From the NCBI RefSeq assembly GCF_014641715.1, contig NZ_BMIG01000006.1, positions 124,001 to 188,000 on the forward strand: a stretch of DNA of 64,000 nt, read 5' to 3'. The stretch is from Polaromonas eurypsychrophila. GTDB taxonomy: Bacteria; Pseudomonadota; Gammaproteobacteria; Burkholderiales; Burkholderiaceae_C. Shown piece by piece: positions 35,037 through 44,523 of this stretch. How positions within the stretch are numbered: the first letter of the stretch is position 1; each line of letters begins with the position of its first letter. The notes under the pieces are model-generated. The model ran no database searches. It saw nothing but the letters and a program-made list of their open reading frames with translations, and was not told where the DNA came from. The position numbers and the translations under genes are program-made.

Positions 35037-37637
35037 TCATTTGGTCGTATCAAGTTTCAGCGTCCATGTGTTGGTGGGATACTCTTCACGCAGTCGACGA
35101 ATATAAGATTCAGCTTCCGTGCTGTGACCGTCCTCGCGCTCCAGTAAGGCTAAGATATAGAGACTCTCTGGAAGCCAATAGCCTTGATATTGTTCGCACA
35201 ATTCGCGGTAACGTGCTTTCGCTTCAGCGCGATGACCAGCCAGAATGATGGATTTTGCTAACCAAAACAAGGCTTCTTCCCTTTTTGCCGTTGGTTTTCT
35301 CAACTCGTAGGCACGAAGAAATTGTTCACTTGCCGCTTCGTAGCGATCGGACCTAAACAACTCCCATGCGTGGTTATAAGCCCGTTCGGGTGAGTGCATG
35401 GCGAAAAACGTGCCCGCAATAACCAGTATTCCCCATCCGGTAAGCAGCGGTAGCCAACGGAGCATCAGTGCACGAGCGGTACAAATAGAAAGTATTTCTG
35501 GAAGAACGGCCAGCCTCTGCTTACGCTTCAAGACCAGGAACATCAAGTAGAAAACTGACAAGGCAGTTGCCGCCATTCCCACTTTAGCCACCAGCGTATG
35601 ACCATAGACTAGTTGGATTTCGCGTTCTTCCGGCACGATCAGCATGAATCCGGGCCCAGCAATTCGCAGACTTCCTTTGGAGAGAAGTTGCCAACGTGGG
35701 TGGTAGGCGATTTTTATGAGATGTGGGCGACCGATCGCTTCTGTTTCGAACACCAGTTCGTGACGCGACAGCAGTTTTTCACCGACTTGCGTTGAAGGGG
35801 GCGATGCTTGGGTTGCCGCCTTGATCGCCAGATTTTCACCGTAAACCGGTAGATAAGCGTCAAAGCGGCTGCGCGTTCTGAACCAGGTAAAGGCGTCTTC
35901 CATCCAGTTTTTTTCAGAAAGAATACGCAGCGGCTGAGTGACAACTTGCACCAGGCGGCTATCAAATTGCTTGAGCCGGTAAAGCGTAAAGGGTGAAGAC
36001 TCTGCAATTTTTTCAAACAGCGCGCTTGCCTCAATTGCCGCCTTAGCTTGCGTGCTGCGTAGCAACAGCGTATCCGTGTGCATAAAATTCATGTGCTTGG
36101 CGGCGAACGATGGATCTATGGTTGGCCCAGTGGGGAAGCGTACGAGTGGCGAAGAAGCGCGCGCCGACACTTCTGATTGCAACTGGTAAATGGCTGGCCC
36201 GAGGACTGCGGACTCCATATAAAGTCCTTCGAGTACAGGACGGTGGTTAAGGAACATCGGCAGTGACTCGAGGGTGCGAGTCGATCCGATGTCTTCGTTT
36301 GCCGGATCGTGTTCGAAAAGCAGTCTCGGGCTCCACAAGTCGCCACGCATGGCGGGGAAAAGCTGGCTCAGGTTGTGCCATTGCGGTTTGGCATCTAGTC
36401 CGGAATGATTCCATTGCGCCCAGCCTGGCGCCTGATGAACATGCTGGCCCAGCCATCCGAGCAAGCCAAGTCCAAAGGCTGAAACGATCATGGCCCGGGC
36501 CAGGCGTAGGAGGCCGTTACCGACACGATCAGGGGCGGCGCCCAGAACAGCCAATGCCTGCCCGAATAGCCAGCCACAAACAAGGGCTCCGAACAGCCAG
36601 ACCATTGGAAAAAACCGGATATCGGCAAGGCCGAGCTTGTCACCGACCATAAATGCAAACGCAGCAAGACCTGCCCCACTGGTGAGATAGCGCAACGCTA
36701 GCGCCTGTTCCTGTCTCCAACTCCGTCGGACAGCTGGAACCGCCAGCAATGCAATCCCGGTGACGCCGGCCACAATCGAAGGCCACAGCGTGGCCGGCAA
36801 GAGATCGCGCCAACCCGACAAGGGAAAAGAGGCGTCATTGGGGATGGTTAATCCATGCATCTCAAGCAATGGCCACAGCCATCCACCGAGCAAACCAAAG
36901 GCAAGCAAATGACCACGGGCGAGTTGCCCGAAAACTCTCCGAAAAGAAACCCAGGAGCCACAATCGAGCAGCAGAAAAATCGTGGAAAACCCCACGACCA
37001 GTAACGGAAAACCATGAGAAAAACCGCAAGCCGCCTCCAGCAATCCTGCCAACACCCATCCCCGACCAAGAGAAATTGCACGCGCCCAAGCCATCATTGC
37101 TAGTACGGCAAACAGTAAGCCATAGCTATAGGAAAACTCACCGGCCAGCGTGGAAAGCAAATTACCGCCCCAGATCGCACTCTGCTCGTGCAGTAGAAAC
37201 GCAAGCGAACCCAGTGCGCCGAAGAATGCAGGTAGACAGGAGAAGTTCAACCAGCGACGGCTGGCGATATAAACAGCACCGGGCAACAATAGGGCGGCCC
37301 CAAAAGCGCCCCATTTGAAGGCAGGTGCAAAGCCTAAAAACTCTGACAGTACAGCTATAACAATGAACGGTAACGGAAAATAGTAGGAAAGAAACGCCAG
37401 CCCGCCGAATACTTCCGGAACCCAGGGCATGACATAGCCAGAAAAAAGCAGGCTGTCGGCATACAGCCAGGCATACAGCAGATGCGAAGCACTGTCGCCA
37501 CCGGTAGGCCAATTGTCGGAATTGAGAAAGCTGATCCCTAGAATAGTTGCGACTAGGACTGCAGCGCCTAGCGTCAAGGCCACTTCGCCTCCCAAGCGAA
37601 TTCGCTGTGCGATAGCCCTGATCAAGGTATTTTTCAT
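35037..37637 (-). CDS. large polytopic membrane protein, GT-C-like, with C-terminal TPR-like region
   Basis: The 866-residue protein has about a dozen hydrophobic segments in its first 400 residues, a long soluble part (about 400-660), two more membrane segments, and a helical tail with TPR-like pairs (AASEQFLRAYELR, AEAKARYRELCEQY). Near the N-terminus NWPTGGDSASHLLYAW and YYFPLPF resemble the first loop of PTPS-related/YfhO-type membrane proteins, where an acidic residue is catalytic in GT-C enzymes. In this cassette it would transfer the lipid-linked sugar to its final acceptor in the periplasm. Family and acceptor are inferred. The ATG overlaps the upstream stop (ATGA). Confidence 0.65.
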   Translation of the reverse strand: MKNTLIRAIAQRIRLGGEVALTLGAAVLVATILGISFLNSDNWPTGGDSASHLLYAWLYADSLLFSGYVMPWVPEVFGGLAFLSYYFPLPFIVIAVLSEFLGFAPAFKWGAFGAALLLPGAVYIASRRWLNFSCLPAFFGALGSLAFLLHEQSAIWGGNLLSTLAGEFSYSYGLLFAVLAMMAWARAISLGRGWVLAGLLEAACGFSHGFPLLVVGFSTIFLLLDCGSWVSFRRVFGQLARGHLLAFGLLGGWLWPLLEMHGLTIPNDASFPLSGWRDLLPATLWPSIVAGVTGIALLAVPAVRRSWRQEQALALRYLTSGAGLAAFAFMVGDKLGLADIRFFPMVWLFGALVCGWLFGQALAVLGAAPDRVGNGLLRLARAMIVSAFGLGLLGWLGQHVHQAPGWAQWNHSGLDAKPQWHNLSQLFPAMRGDLWSPRLLFEHDPANEDIGSTRTLESLPMFLNHRPVLEGLYMESAVLGPAIYQLQSEVSARASSPLVRFPTGPTIDPSFAAKHMNFMHTDTLLLRSTQAKAAIEASALFEKIAESSPFTLYRLKQFDSRLVQVVTQPLRILSEKNWMEDAFTWFRTRSRFDAYLPVYGENLAIKAATQASPPSTQVGEKLLSRHELVFETEAIGRPHLIKIAYHPRWQLLSKGSLRIAGPGFMLIVPEEREIQLVYGHTLVAKVGMAATALSVFYLMFLVLKRKQRLAVLPEILSICTARALMLRWLPLLTGWGILVIAGTFFAMHSPERAYNHAWELFRSDRYEAASEQFLRAYELRKPTAKREEALFWLAKSIILAGHRAEAKARYRELCEQYQGYWLPESLYILALLEREDGHSTEAESYIRRLREEYPTNTWTLKLDTTK

Positions 37638-38482
37638 CTGACCGTGCTTCCCCGTGCTGCCCGAATGAAATACAGCAGTAGCGCAATCACAGCGACAAGC
37701 GCAGACAGGAGAGCCATGCCATAGAACTTCGAACTAGCCTCAAGCCAGACGGCACGCTGTTGCCGACCTTGCAAACCGCTGCCAGCCACTGTTTGCAGCA
37801 CGTAGCCTTGCGCTGTTTCATGCAGCAACATGGCATCCGGCTGTCCTTTACCCGTATTGATATGGACCGCACTTGCGCCGGATTGCCACTCGATGCGCCG
37901 CGCCGGAGGCTGCACATGCTCAAAACGTAGTGGCTCACTAATCAGTGCAATACCCTCCTCTTGAGGCCAAAGCACCCAAGTAGCGTGAATCGTGTTTGAT
38001 GTGGCACTGTCAATATGGTTGGCCTCGGGCGGTGTAACCACCAGCAAACCGTTGACATAGCTGGCCTGAAGGATTTCTATAGCGGGCGGTGGTGCGTTAA
38101 TGAAGACAATCTGACCAAAACTGACTCCACCCACTTCAAAGTAACGCACCATCACCGGTAGCAAACGTTCAATCTGGGTAAGGCCCTGCAGTGGTCGCGT
38201 GTCAGGCCATTCCAGTGCATAATTTTTTCCGGGAAGCAGTTCGGCAGGAAGAACCGAACCCGGCTTCGTTGCCAGCGGTTCCCAGCGACCATCGGGCAGC
38301 ATACGCAGCACTGACGGGTAGAAGGCTTGGCTTTCCCCTAACAGGGTAACAATGAGCGTAGAGTCCGTCGCCGACAGGCGAAAGGAAATGCCTCCTGCCA
38401 AAGCCGGGACAGAAATCAAGAAAATAGCGCAGGCCAATAACCTATGGCGCAATAGATGTGACAAATGAGAAACAGGGGGCAC
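37634..38482 (-). CDS. exported protein with C-terminal membrane anchor, function unknown
   Basis: A signal peptide (about residues 9-29, ending VPALA) is followed by a beta-rich periplasmic part with motifs such as LLPGKNYALEWPDTRPLQG and a single C-terminal membrane helix (YGMALLSALVAVIALLLYFI) with a short basic tail. I do not recognise a family. It is translationally coupled to the GT-C-like gene and sits eight bases after gtrA, so it likely works with them, for example in presenting the acceptor. The start is a GTG at 38482. Confidence 0.7.
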   Translation of the reverse strand: MPPVSHLSHLLRHRLLACAIFLISVPALAGGISFRLSATDSTLIVTLLGESQAFYPSVLRMLPDGRWEPLATKPGSVLPAELLPGKNYALEWPDTRPLQGLTQIERLLPVMVRYFEVGGVSFGQIVFINAPPPAIEILQASYVNGLLVVTPPEANHIDSATSNTIHATWVLWPQEEGIALISEPLRFEHVQPPARRIEWQSGASAVHINTGKGQPDAMLLHETAQGYVLQTVAGSGLQGRQQRAVWLEASSKFYGMALLSALVAVIALLLYFIRAARGSTVR

Positions 38483-38489
38483 TATTTCA

Positions 38490-38888
38490 CTACTTTTCTA
38501 TCCGTCTTGCATGAAAGGTCCAATAACGACTCCCCAAAAAACTCCAGACCATGACAAGCCCTGTCGTCACAATTTGGCTGATCAGGTAGTGGAACCCTAG
38601 CAGTTCAACACCAAGCCACATGAAAATCGTATTAAGCATCAAGCCCGCTGATGCAACCACGGAAAATTTTAGAACGGTCTCGCTGTGGCGTCTGGCGCTA
38701 CGAAAAGTAAATCGGTAATTTAATAAATAATTTATCCCGGCCCCAAGCACTGCGCCTGCTGCAGAGGCAGGCACTGGCACTACATCCAAACCTTGAACCA
38801 ATGCAACCATCAAACCATAGTGGCCGACTGCTGAAATAAACCCAACGCCTGAAAAATGAGCGAATTGCCGCAAAGTGGCAAGTATCAC
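38490..38888 (-). CDS. GtrA-family membrane protein (polyprenyl-phosphate sugar flippase)
   Basis: The 132-residue protein has four hydrophobic segments, with GAGINYLLNYRFTF and SFLGSRYWTFH as the typical paired motifs of GtrA. GtrA proteins are thought to flip undecaprenyl-phosphate-linked sugars across the inner membrane. The start is a GTG at 38888. It is the first gene of the cassette gtrA / exported protein / GT-C / GT2. Confidence 0.85.
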   Translation of the reverse strand: MILATLRQFAHFSGVGFISAVGHYGLMVALVQGLDVVPVPASAAGAVLGAGINYLLNYRFTFRSARRHSETVLKFSVVASAGLMLNTIFMWLGVELLGFHYLISQIVTTGLVMVWSFLGSRYWTFHARRIEK

Positions 38889-39425
38889 TTAACCACCAGC
38901 TTTCGCAGGGAAAATACCGTAGCTCTGGTTGATTCCGCATTGATGCACATCTGTCATGCAGATTCTTTTATTTGGTTATGCATTTTTGTAGGGAAAGAAG
39001 TGGCTCCGGTTATTTGAAAAACTTTCCCTGATTTATAAGTGGACTGTGAGCGAATTGCCAAAAGTCAAAAGTTGTCCTCGGTGTCGGTGGTCGCTGGGCG
39101 ACCAACCGGCCGACGCGGTGGGCAACTCGGGGCGCACCAGAGATTTCATTTTATGTGGCCTGGGTCAGTTGGGGCAACTAATTCAAATAGGCCTGCTCGG
39201 GCGGCGTGCACAGACTTCCTAATGGAGGTCAAATTTCAATGGGAATAACTGGCCTTAAGGGGCCAACTCTGCGTGGAATTGAAGAAGCATGGTCATACGG
39301 CAGTTGCGCCGCTTTGTCACGCAAGTCGAAAGAACGCAGAACTGAAAGCAGCGAGCGCTGGACCCACCGTCCCGCCTGCCGATCAAGGCGAGGAGTTGTT
39401 CTTGCTGACTCTATCAGTGCACGAA
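38889..39425. other. 537-base stretch without a supported gene
   Basis: The left part (38889-39030) is A+T-rich and likely holds the gtrA promoter. From about 39040 to 39420 the sequence looks like decayed coding or mobile-element DNA: short open frames start and stop in all frames, none with a clear domain. An inverted TGGCC-TTAAG-GGGCCA lies near 39250. I found no intact transposase, RNA gene or terminator. Confidence 0.4.
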
Positions 39426-39764
39426 TCAGTGCACTTCCTTGGCGTGGTTGATCGAGTATTTGGGAATCTCGACGGTGACGTCGGTTTGTGCCAATATAGC
39501 TTGGCAGCTCAGGCGGGAGTTGGGCTCCAGTCCCCAGGCGCGGTCGAGCAGATCTTCTTCGGTTTCATCAAGCTCGTTGAGTGATGCAAAACCCTGGCGC
39601 ACGATCACATGGCAGGTGGTGCAGGCCGCGCTCATGTCACACGCATGTTCGATGTTGATCTTGTTGTCGAGCAAGGCTTCGCAGATTGAAGTGCCGGCGG
39701 AGGCTGAGACTTCAGCACCGTTCGGGCAGTACTCGGGATGGGGCAATATTTTGATGATGGGCAT
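39426..39764 (-). CDS. fdx: ISC-type [2Fe-2S] ferredoxin
   Basis: The 112-residue ferredoxin supplies electrons during Fe-S cluster assembly. The cluster ligands are Cys42, Cys48, Cys51 (HACDMSAACTTCHV) and Cys87 (LSCQAI). It is the last gene of the isc operon, 15 bases after hscA. Confidence 0.94.
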   Translation of the reverse strand: MPIIKILPHPEYCPNGAEVSASAGTSICEALLDNKINIEHACDMSAACTTCHVIVRQGFASLNELDETEEDLLDRAWGLEPNSRLSCQAILAQTDVTVEIPKYSINHAKEVH

Positions 39765-39779
39765 GGTGTGGCTGCCTCT

Positions 39780-41654
39780 TCAAACCGTGGCGATGTTCTT
39801 GCCGGCCAGGGCTTGACGAATGCCGCGGTTCATACGCTGCGCGGCAAAATTTTCGGTGCCATCGGCAAGCGCCTTGACGGCGGCTTCAATCTGCGCGGCA
39901 TCGCCGTGCTGACGTATCCGGGCAAGTTCGGCCATCAGGCGATTTATGTCCGTTTTCTCCGCTTCATGCAGCAGATCGGCATCGGCGGTCAGCGCACTTT
40001 GTGTCGCCAGCAACATGCGGTTGGCATCGACCTGCGCCTCGGCCAGCGCACGCGCCTGCATGTCCTGCTGGGCGGTGGAAAAACTCTCCTGCAACATGCG
40101 GGCGATGTCCTCGTCGGACAGGCCGTACGAAGGCTTCACATCGATGCGCGCCTCCACGCCACTGCCCTGCTCTTTGGCATTGACACTGAGCAGGCCGTCG
40201 GCATCCACCGTGAAGGTCACGCGAATGCGCGCGGCACCAGCCACCATGGGCGGAATGCCGCGCAGCTCAAAACGCGCCAGGCTGCGGCAGTCGGCCACCA
40301 GGTCGCGCTCGCCCTGCACCACATGCAGCGCCAGGGCGGTCTGCCCGTCCTGGTAGGTGGTGAAGTCCTGCGCCATCGCTGTTGGGATGGTCTGGTTGCG
40401 CGGCACGATGCGTTCAACCAGACCGCCCATGGTCTCGATGCCGAGCGACAGCGGGATCACGTCGAGCAGCAACAACTCGCTGCCGGCAGCATTGCCGGCC
40501 AGCTGATTGGCGGAAACCGCCGCACCCAGTGCCACCGCTTCATCGGGATTCAGGTTGGTGAGCGGCTCGCGGCCGAAAAAGCTGCCGACCGCACGGCGCA
40601 CCTGCGGCATGCGGGTCGAGCCCCCCACCAGCACCACGCCCTGAATGTCGTCCTTGCCCAGTTGGGCGTCGCGCAGGGCCTTTCGTACTGCCGTCAGCGT
40701 GCGCTGCGTCAGCGACGCGGTGGCTGCCTCGAAGTCCGCGGCCTTCATGTCAAATTGCACGTTAGCCCTTGTCAGGCGGGCGGAGAATGCTACTGAATCT
40801 GTAGCAGACAGGGCTTCCTTGCAGGCCCGCGCGGTCTGCAGCAGGGCCGCCTTGTCGCCTGGTGTCAGCGTGTCTGCTGCCACGCCGGCCTTGTCCAGCA
40901 CCCATTGCACCAACGCGCGGTCATAGTCGTCGCCGCCCAGCGCCGAATCGCCGCCGGTGGACACCACTTCAAACACCCCCTGGCTCAGGCGCAGGATGGA
41001 GATGTCGAAAGTACCGCCGCCCAGGTCATAGATGGCATAAACACCTTCACTGCCGTTGTCCAGGCCGTAAGCAATTGCGGCAGCCGTCGGCTCGTTGATC
41101 AGGCGCAGCACATGAATGCCAGCCAGTTGCGCGGCATCCTTGGTCGCCTGGCGCTGCGCATCATCAAAATAGGCCGGCACCGTGATCACCGCGCCGAATA
41201 TATCGTCGTTGAAGGTGTCTTCGGCCCGGTAGCGCAGGGTGGCCAGAATCTCGGCACTGACTTCGACCGGACTTTTTTCACCGGCGACTGTCAACACGGC
41301 GACCATACCGGGTTTGTCGATCAATTTGTACGGGAGTTGAGCCCGGCTGCCGATGTCCTGCATCCCACGGCCCATCAGGCGCTTGACAGAAGCAATTGTG
41401 TTTTCCGGGTCTTCGACCTGGGCAGCCAACGCCTCGTATCCGATCTGGCGGGTCACAGCACCGCCGGCATCCAAGCCGTAACGCACCACGCTGGGCAAGA
41501 TGGCACGACCCTGGACATCGGGCAGGCATTCTGCGATGCCGTTGCGCACACTGGCCACCAGCGAGTGCGTGGTTCCCAGGTCAATGCCGATGGCAATGCG
41601 CCGCTGATGCGGATCTGGCGTTTGGCCAGGTTCGGAGATTTGCAGTAAAGCCAT
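39780..41654 (-). CDS. hscA: Fe-S assembly chaperone HscA (Hsp70 class)
   Basis: HscA releases clusters from IscU in an ATP-driven cycle with HscB. The 624-residue protein has the Hsp70 ATPase motifs [25 protein letters not shown] and [13 protein letters not shown], then the substrate domain ([20 protein letters not shown]). It follows hscB with a 34-base gap. Confidence 0.95.
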   Translation of the reverse strand: MALLQISEPGQTPDPHQRRIAIGIDLGTTHSLVASVRNGIAECLPDVQGRAILPSVVRYGLDAGGAVTRQIGYEALAAQVEDPENTIASVKRLMGRGMQDIGSRAQLPYKLIDKPGMVAVLTVAGEKSPVEVSAEILATLRYRAEDTFNDDIFGAVITVPAYFDDAQRQATKDAAQLAGIHVLRLINEPTAAAIAYGLDNGSEGVYAIYDLGGGTFDISILRLSQGVFEVVSTGGDSALGGDDYDRALVQWVLDKAGVAADTLTPGDKAALLQTARACKEALSATDSVAFSARLTRANVQFDMKAADFEAATASLTQRTLTAVRKALRDAQLGKDDIQGVVLVGGSTRMPQVRRAVGSFFGREPLTNLNPDEAVALGAAVSANQLAGNAAGSELLLLDVIPLSLGIETMGGLVERIVPRNQTIPTAMAQDFTTYQDGQTALALHVVQGERDLVADCRSLARFELRGIPPMVAGAARIRVTFTVDADGLLSVNAKEQGSGVEARIDVKPSYGLSDEDIARMLQESFSTAQQDMQARALAEAQVDANRMLLATQSALTADADLLHEAEKTDINRLMAELARIRQHGDAAQIEAAVKALADGTENFAAQRMNRGIRQALAGKNIATV

Positions 41655-41688
41655 GGGTCTGGAGTCGCGCTGTATTTGTTATGAGAGC

Positions 41689-42210
41689 CTATTGTCCCAG
41701 CGCGTCGATGCGCGCATCGACCTCGGCGGCAAAACGCTCAATAAACATAAGGCCTCTCACCTGTCGGGCCGCAGCAGGAAAGTCTTTCGTGACATCCAGC
41801 AGTTGCTCTATTTTTAATAGCTGCTCGCGCTTGCTGGACGTGGCCTGGGCAGCAATTTCATCAATATCTTCGATCGCGTCCGCATCATCCAGCGCTTCGC
41901 GCCATTGCATCTGTTGCATCAGGAAGTCGGCGGGCATAGCGGTATTGTTTTCTGCCTCGATCGGAGCGCCGTGTATCTCACACAGATACATGGCCCGCTT
42001 GAGCGGATTTTTCAGGCGCTGGTAGGCCTCGTTGATGCGCACCGACCACTGCATGGCCAGGCGCTGCGCAGCAGCGCCCTGCGCCACAAACTTGTCGGGG
42101 TGCGCCTCACGCTGAAGCTCTTTCCAGTGCGCATCGAGCATGGCGCTGTCCTGCGCAAACTGCACAGGCAAGTCAAAGAGTTCGAAATCGTTGGATTGAA
42201 GCGAGGGCAC
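41689..42210 (-). CDS. hscB: Fe-S assembly J-domain co-chaperone HscB
   Basis: The N-terminal J-domain (FELFDLPVQFAQD, with the HPD motif in REAHPDKFV) stimulates HscA ATPase, and the C-terminal three-helix part binds IscU. The 173-residue protein starts with GTG at 42210. The residues SSKREQLLKIEQ are encoded by dispersed-repeat copy 6. Confidence 0.92.
   Translation of the reverse strand: MPSLQSNDFELFDLPVQFAQDSAMLDAHWKELQREAHPDKFVAQGAAAQRLAMQWSVRINEAYQRLKNPLKRAMYLCEIHGAPIEAENNTAMPADFLMQQMQWREALDDADAIEDIDEIAAQATSSKREQLLKIEQLLDVTKDFPAAARQVRGLMFIERFAAEVDARIDALGQ
41803..41850 (+). repeat. dispersed TAGC repeat, copy 6 (inside hscB)
   Basis: It reads TTGCTCTATTTTTAATAGCT, then GCTCGCGCTTGCTGG. 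It matches copy 7 (49416-49476) closely over TTGCTCNNNNTTTAATAGCT and is read in frame on the opposite strand by hscB. Confidence 0.65.
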
Positions 42211-42235
42211 GGCGGTAAGAAATTTTTGTGATGGA

Positions 42236-42352
42236 AAGCGTAGCGAGCGATCGTCAGGCTAGGCGCACGGAGCGCAGCAACCGGAACGTACTCAGGTACG
42301 TGAGGATTGCGAGCACCGCGCAACGACGCATGGCGGCCGCGCAGTAGCTTTA
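42236..42352. repeat. long intergenic inverted-repeat element between iscA and hscB
   Basis: The whole 152-base gap is filled by a G+C-rich sequence containing GAGCGCAGCAACCGG, a perfect small hairpin CGTAC-TCAG-GTACG (about 42287-42300), then GATTGCGAGCACCGCGCAAC. I recall similar elements from Comamonadaceae intergenic regions, but cannot verify that here. Confidence 0.5.
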
Positions 42353-42362
42353 CACACAAAAA

Positions 42363-42686
42363 TCACACCCGAAAAGATTCGCCGCATCCACAGCGGTCGC
42401 GCTCATTCGGATTTATGAACTTGAAGCCCTCGTTCAGACCTTCGCGCACAAAGTCGAGCTGGGTGCCGTCGATGTAGGCCATGCTTTTGGGGTCGACCAG
42501 CACCTTCACGCCGTTGTCCTCGAACACCACGTCTTCGGGCGCGATTTCATCGGCATATTCGATCTTGTAGGCCAGACCGGAGCAGCCGGTGGTTCTCACG
42601 CCCAGACGCACGCCAACGCCTTTGCCGCGCTTGGTCATGTAGCGGGTGACGTGACGTGCTGCGGCGTCGGTGAGGGTAACGGACAT
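42363..42686 (-). CDS. iscA: A-type Fe-S carrier IscA
   Basis: The 107-residue protein carries or inserts Fe-S clusters. The three conserved Cys are Cys35 (TTGCSGLAY) and the pair Cys99/Cys101 (CGCGESF). It lies 22 bases after iscU. Confidence 0.94.
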   Translation of the reverse strand: MSVTLTDAAARHVTRYMTKRGKGVGVRLGVRTTGCSGLAYKIEYADEIAPEDVVFEDNGVKVLVDPKSMAYIDGTQLDFVREGLNEGFKFINPNERDRCGCGESFRV

Positions 42687-42708
42687 GGTTCGCAGATCGA
42701 TTGAAAAG

Positions 42709-43095
42709 TTAGTGAGCGTGCTTGAGCTTGTAGTCGTTGACGGCAGCCTTGATCGCGTCTTCGGCCAGGATGGAGCAATGAATTTTCACCGGTGGCAGGG
42801 CAAGCTCTTCGGCAATCGCACTGTTCTTGATGCTTGCCGCTTCGTCCAGGGTCTTGCCCTTGACCCATTCGGTCACCAACGAACTCGACGCAATCGCCGA
42901 GCCGCAGCCGTAAGTCTTGAAGCGCGCATCTTCAATCACACCCGTCAGCGGATTAACCTTGATCTGCAGCTTCATCACGTCGCCGCAAGCTGGGGCACCC
43001 ACCATGCCGGTACCTACCGTGTCGTCGCCTTTTTCAAACGAACCCACGTTGCGGGGGTTTTCATAGTGGTCCACCACTTTTTCAGAATAAGCCAT
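42709..43095 (-). CDS. iscU: Fe-S cluster scaffold IscU
   Basis: IscU is the scaffold on which IscS sulfur and iron form a cluster. Cluster ligands are Cys37 (GAPACGDVM), Cys64 (YGCGSA), His106 and Cys107, and the HscA recognition motif LPPVK is at 100-104. The ATG at 43095 follows AAAGGAA. Confidence 0.96.
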   Translation of the reverse strand: MAYSEKVVDHYENPRNVGSFEKGDDTVGTGMVGAPACGDVMKLQIKVNPLTGVIEDARFKTYGCGSAIASSSLVTEWVKGKTLDEAASIKNSAIAEELALPPVKIHCSILAEDAIKAAVNDYKLKHAH

Positions 43096-43138
43096 GATCA
43101 ATTCCTTTCGTCAAATTCGCTTCTTTTCCAGTGACAGC

Positions 43139-43208
43139 GTGGAACCGGCTTTGCCGGGCCACAGCTGTCGCCCCCTTGAGGGGAGGCAGCGCAAGCTGCT
43201 TCGGGGGT
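43139..43208. repeat. GC-rich intergenic palindromic repeat, copy 4 (iscS-iscU)
   Basis: It has GGAACCGGCTTTGCCGGGCC, then GCCCCCTTGAGGGGAGGC and GCTTCGGGGGTG, very close to copy 2 at 13661. It fills the 121-base iscS-iscU gap. Confidence 0.65.
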
Positions 43209-43216
43209 GTTCCAAT

Positions 43217-44434
43217 TCAGTGAGCAGCCCACTGGATGGTGGACAGATCCACGCCTTCCTTGAACATTTCCCACAGCGGCGACAGATCACGCAGCTTGGC
43301 CACGTTTTCCTTGATCGTCGCCACCGCGTAATCGATTTCTTCCTCGGTGCTCCAGCGGCCGATCGTCATGCGCAGGCTGCTGTGCGCGAGCTCATCGCTG
43401 CGGCCCAGAGCGCGCAGAACATAACTGGGTTCCAGACTAGCCGATGTACAGGCTGACCCGCTGGACACTGCCAGGCCCTTGATGCCCATGATCAGCGACT
43501 CGCCTTCCACAAAATTGAAACTCATGTTGAGGTTGTGAGGCACGCGTTTGTCGGCGTGGCCATTAAGGAAAACCTCTTCCACGTCTTTCAGGCCGGCCAG
43601 CATGCGCTCGTGCAGGGCACGAATACGTTTGTTTTCCTCGTGCATCTCGGCCTTGGCGATGCGGTAAGCCTCGCCCATGCCGACGATCTGGTGTGTCGGC
43701 AAGGTGCCGGACCGCATGCCACGCTCGTGGCCGCCACCATGCATTTGCGCCTCCAGGCGCACTCGCGGCTTGCGGCGCACGTACAGCGCGCCTATGCCTT
43801 TCGGGCCGTAGGTCTTGTGCGAGGTCAGGCTCATCAGGTCCACCGGCAGGTTTGCCAGATCGATGTCCACACGCCCGGTCGCCTGAGCTGCATCCACATG
43901 GAAAATCACGCCCTTTTCGCGGCACAAAGCGCCGATGGCCGCAATGTCCTGAATGACGCCGATCTCGTTGTTGACGTACATCACGCTCACAAGAATCGTG
44001 TCAGGGCGAATAGCAGCCTTCAGAACTTCGATGTCCAGCAAGCCGTCGGCCTGCACGTCGAGGTAAGTCACTTCAAAACCCTGGCGCTCAAGCTCGCGGC
44101 AGGTATCCAGCACCGCTTTATGCTCGGTCTTGACCGTGATCAGATGTTTGCCGCGCGTCTTGTAGAACTGCGCCGCGCCCTTGATCGCCAGGTTGTTGGA
44201 CTCGGTCGCACCACTGGTCCAGACAATCTCGCGCGGGTCGGCGCCAATTAAATCGGCCACCTGCTCTCGCGCTTTTTCAACAGCGGCTTCTGCCTCCCAA
44301 CCCCAAGCGTGGCTGCGCGAGGCCGGGTTGCCAAAATGCTCGCGCAACCAAGGGATCATGGCGTCGACCACCCGTGGGTCACACGGGTTCGTGGCGCTGT
44401 AATCCATGTAAATGGGAAAGTGAGGGGTTTCCAT
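43217..44434 (-). CDS. iscS: cysteine desulfurase IscS
   Basis: IscS takes sulfur from cysteine as an enzyme persulfide for Fe-S and thio-tRNA synthesis. The PLP Lys lies in [12 protein letters not shown], with [15 protein letters not shown] nearby. The active-site Cys loop is [20 protein letters not shown]. The 405 residues match the housekeeping IscS type. Confidence 0.96.
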   Translation of the reverse strand: METPHFPIYMDYSATNPCDPRVVDAMIPWLREHFGNPASRSHAWGWEAEAAVEKAREQVADLIGADPREIVWTSGATESNNLAIKGAAQFYKTRGKHLITVKTEHKAVLDTCRELERQGFEVTYLDVQADGLLDIEVLKAAIRPDTILVSVMYVNNEIGVIQDIAAIGALCREKGVIFHVDAAQATGRVDIDLANLPVDLMSLTSHKTYGPKGIGALYVRRKPRVRLEAQMHGGGHERGMRSGTLPTHQIVGMGEAYRIAKAEMHEENKRIRALHERMLAGLKDVEEVFLNGHADKRVPHNLNMSFNFVEGESLIMGIKGLAVSSGSACTSASLEPSYVLRALGRSDELAHSSLRMTIGRWSTEEEIDYAVATIKENVAKLRDLSPLWEMFKEGVDLSTIQWAAH

Positions 44435-44523
44435 GTGGCTAGCTTTTTATCTCATTGCTGGCGTGCAGCATCAAAAAAAGACGGCAGTCTGCCGCCGGTA
44501 TGACCGGCAGCGACCGGCCGGGA

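Noticed and set aside
39273-39584. 103-codon plus-strand frame before fdx
   Set aside because: Its second half is antisense to fdx and the first half has no domain or ribosome site.
40793-40813. TGCTACTGAATCTGTAGCAG in hscA as an eleventh dispersed-repeat copy
   Set aside because: Only the short inverted ends match; the CTTGCGCCC and GGGCT parts are missing, so chance is likely.
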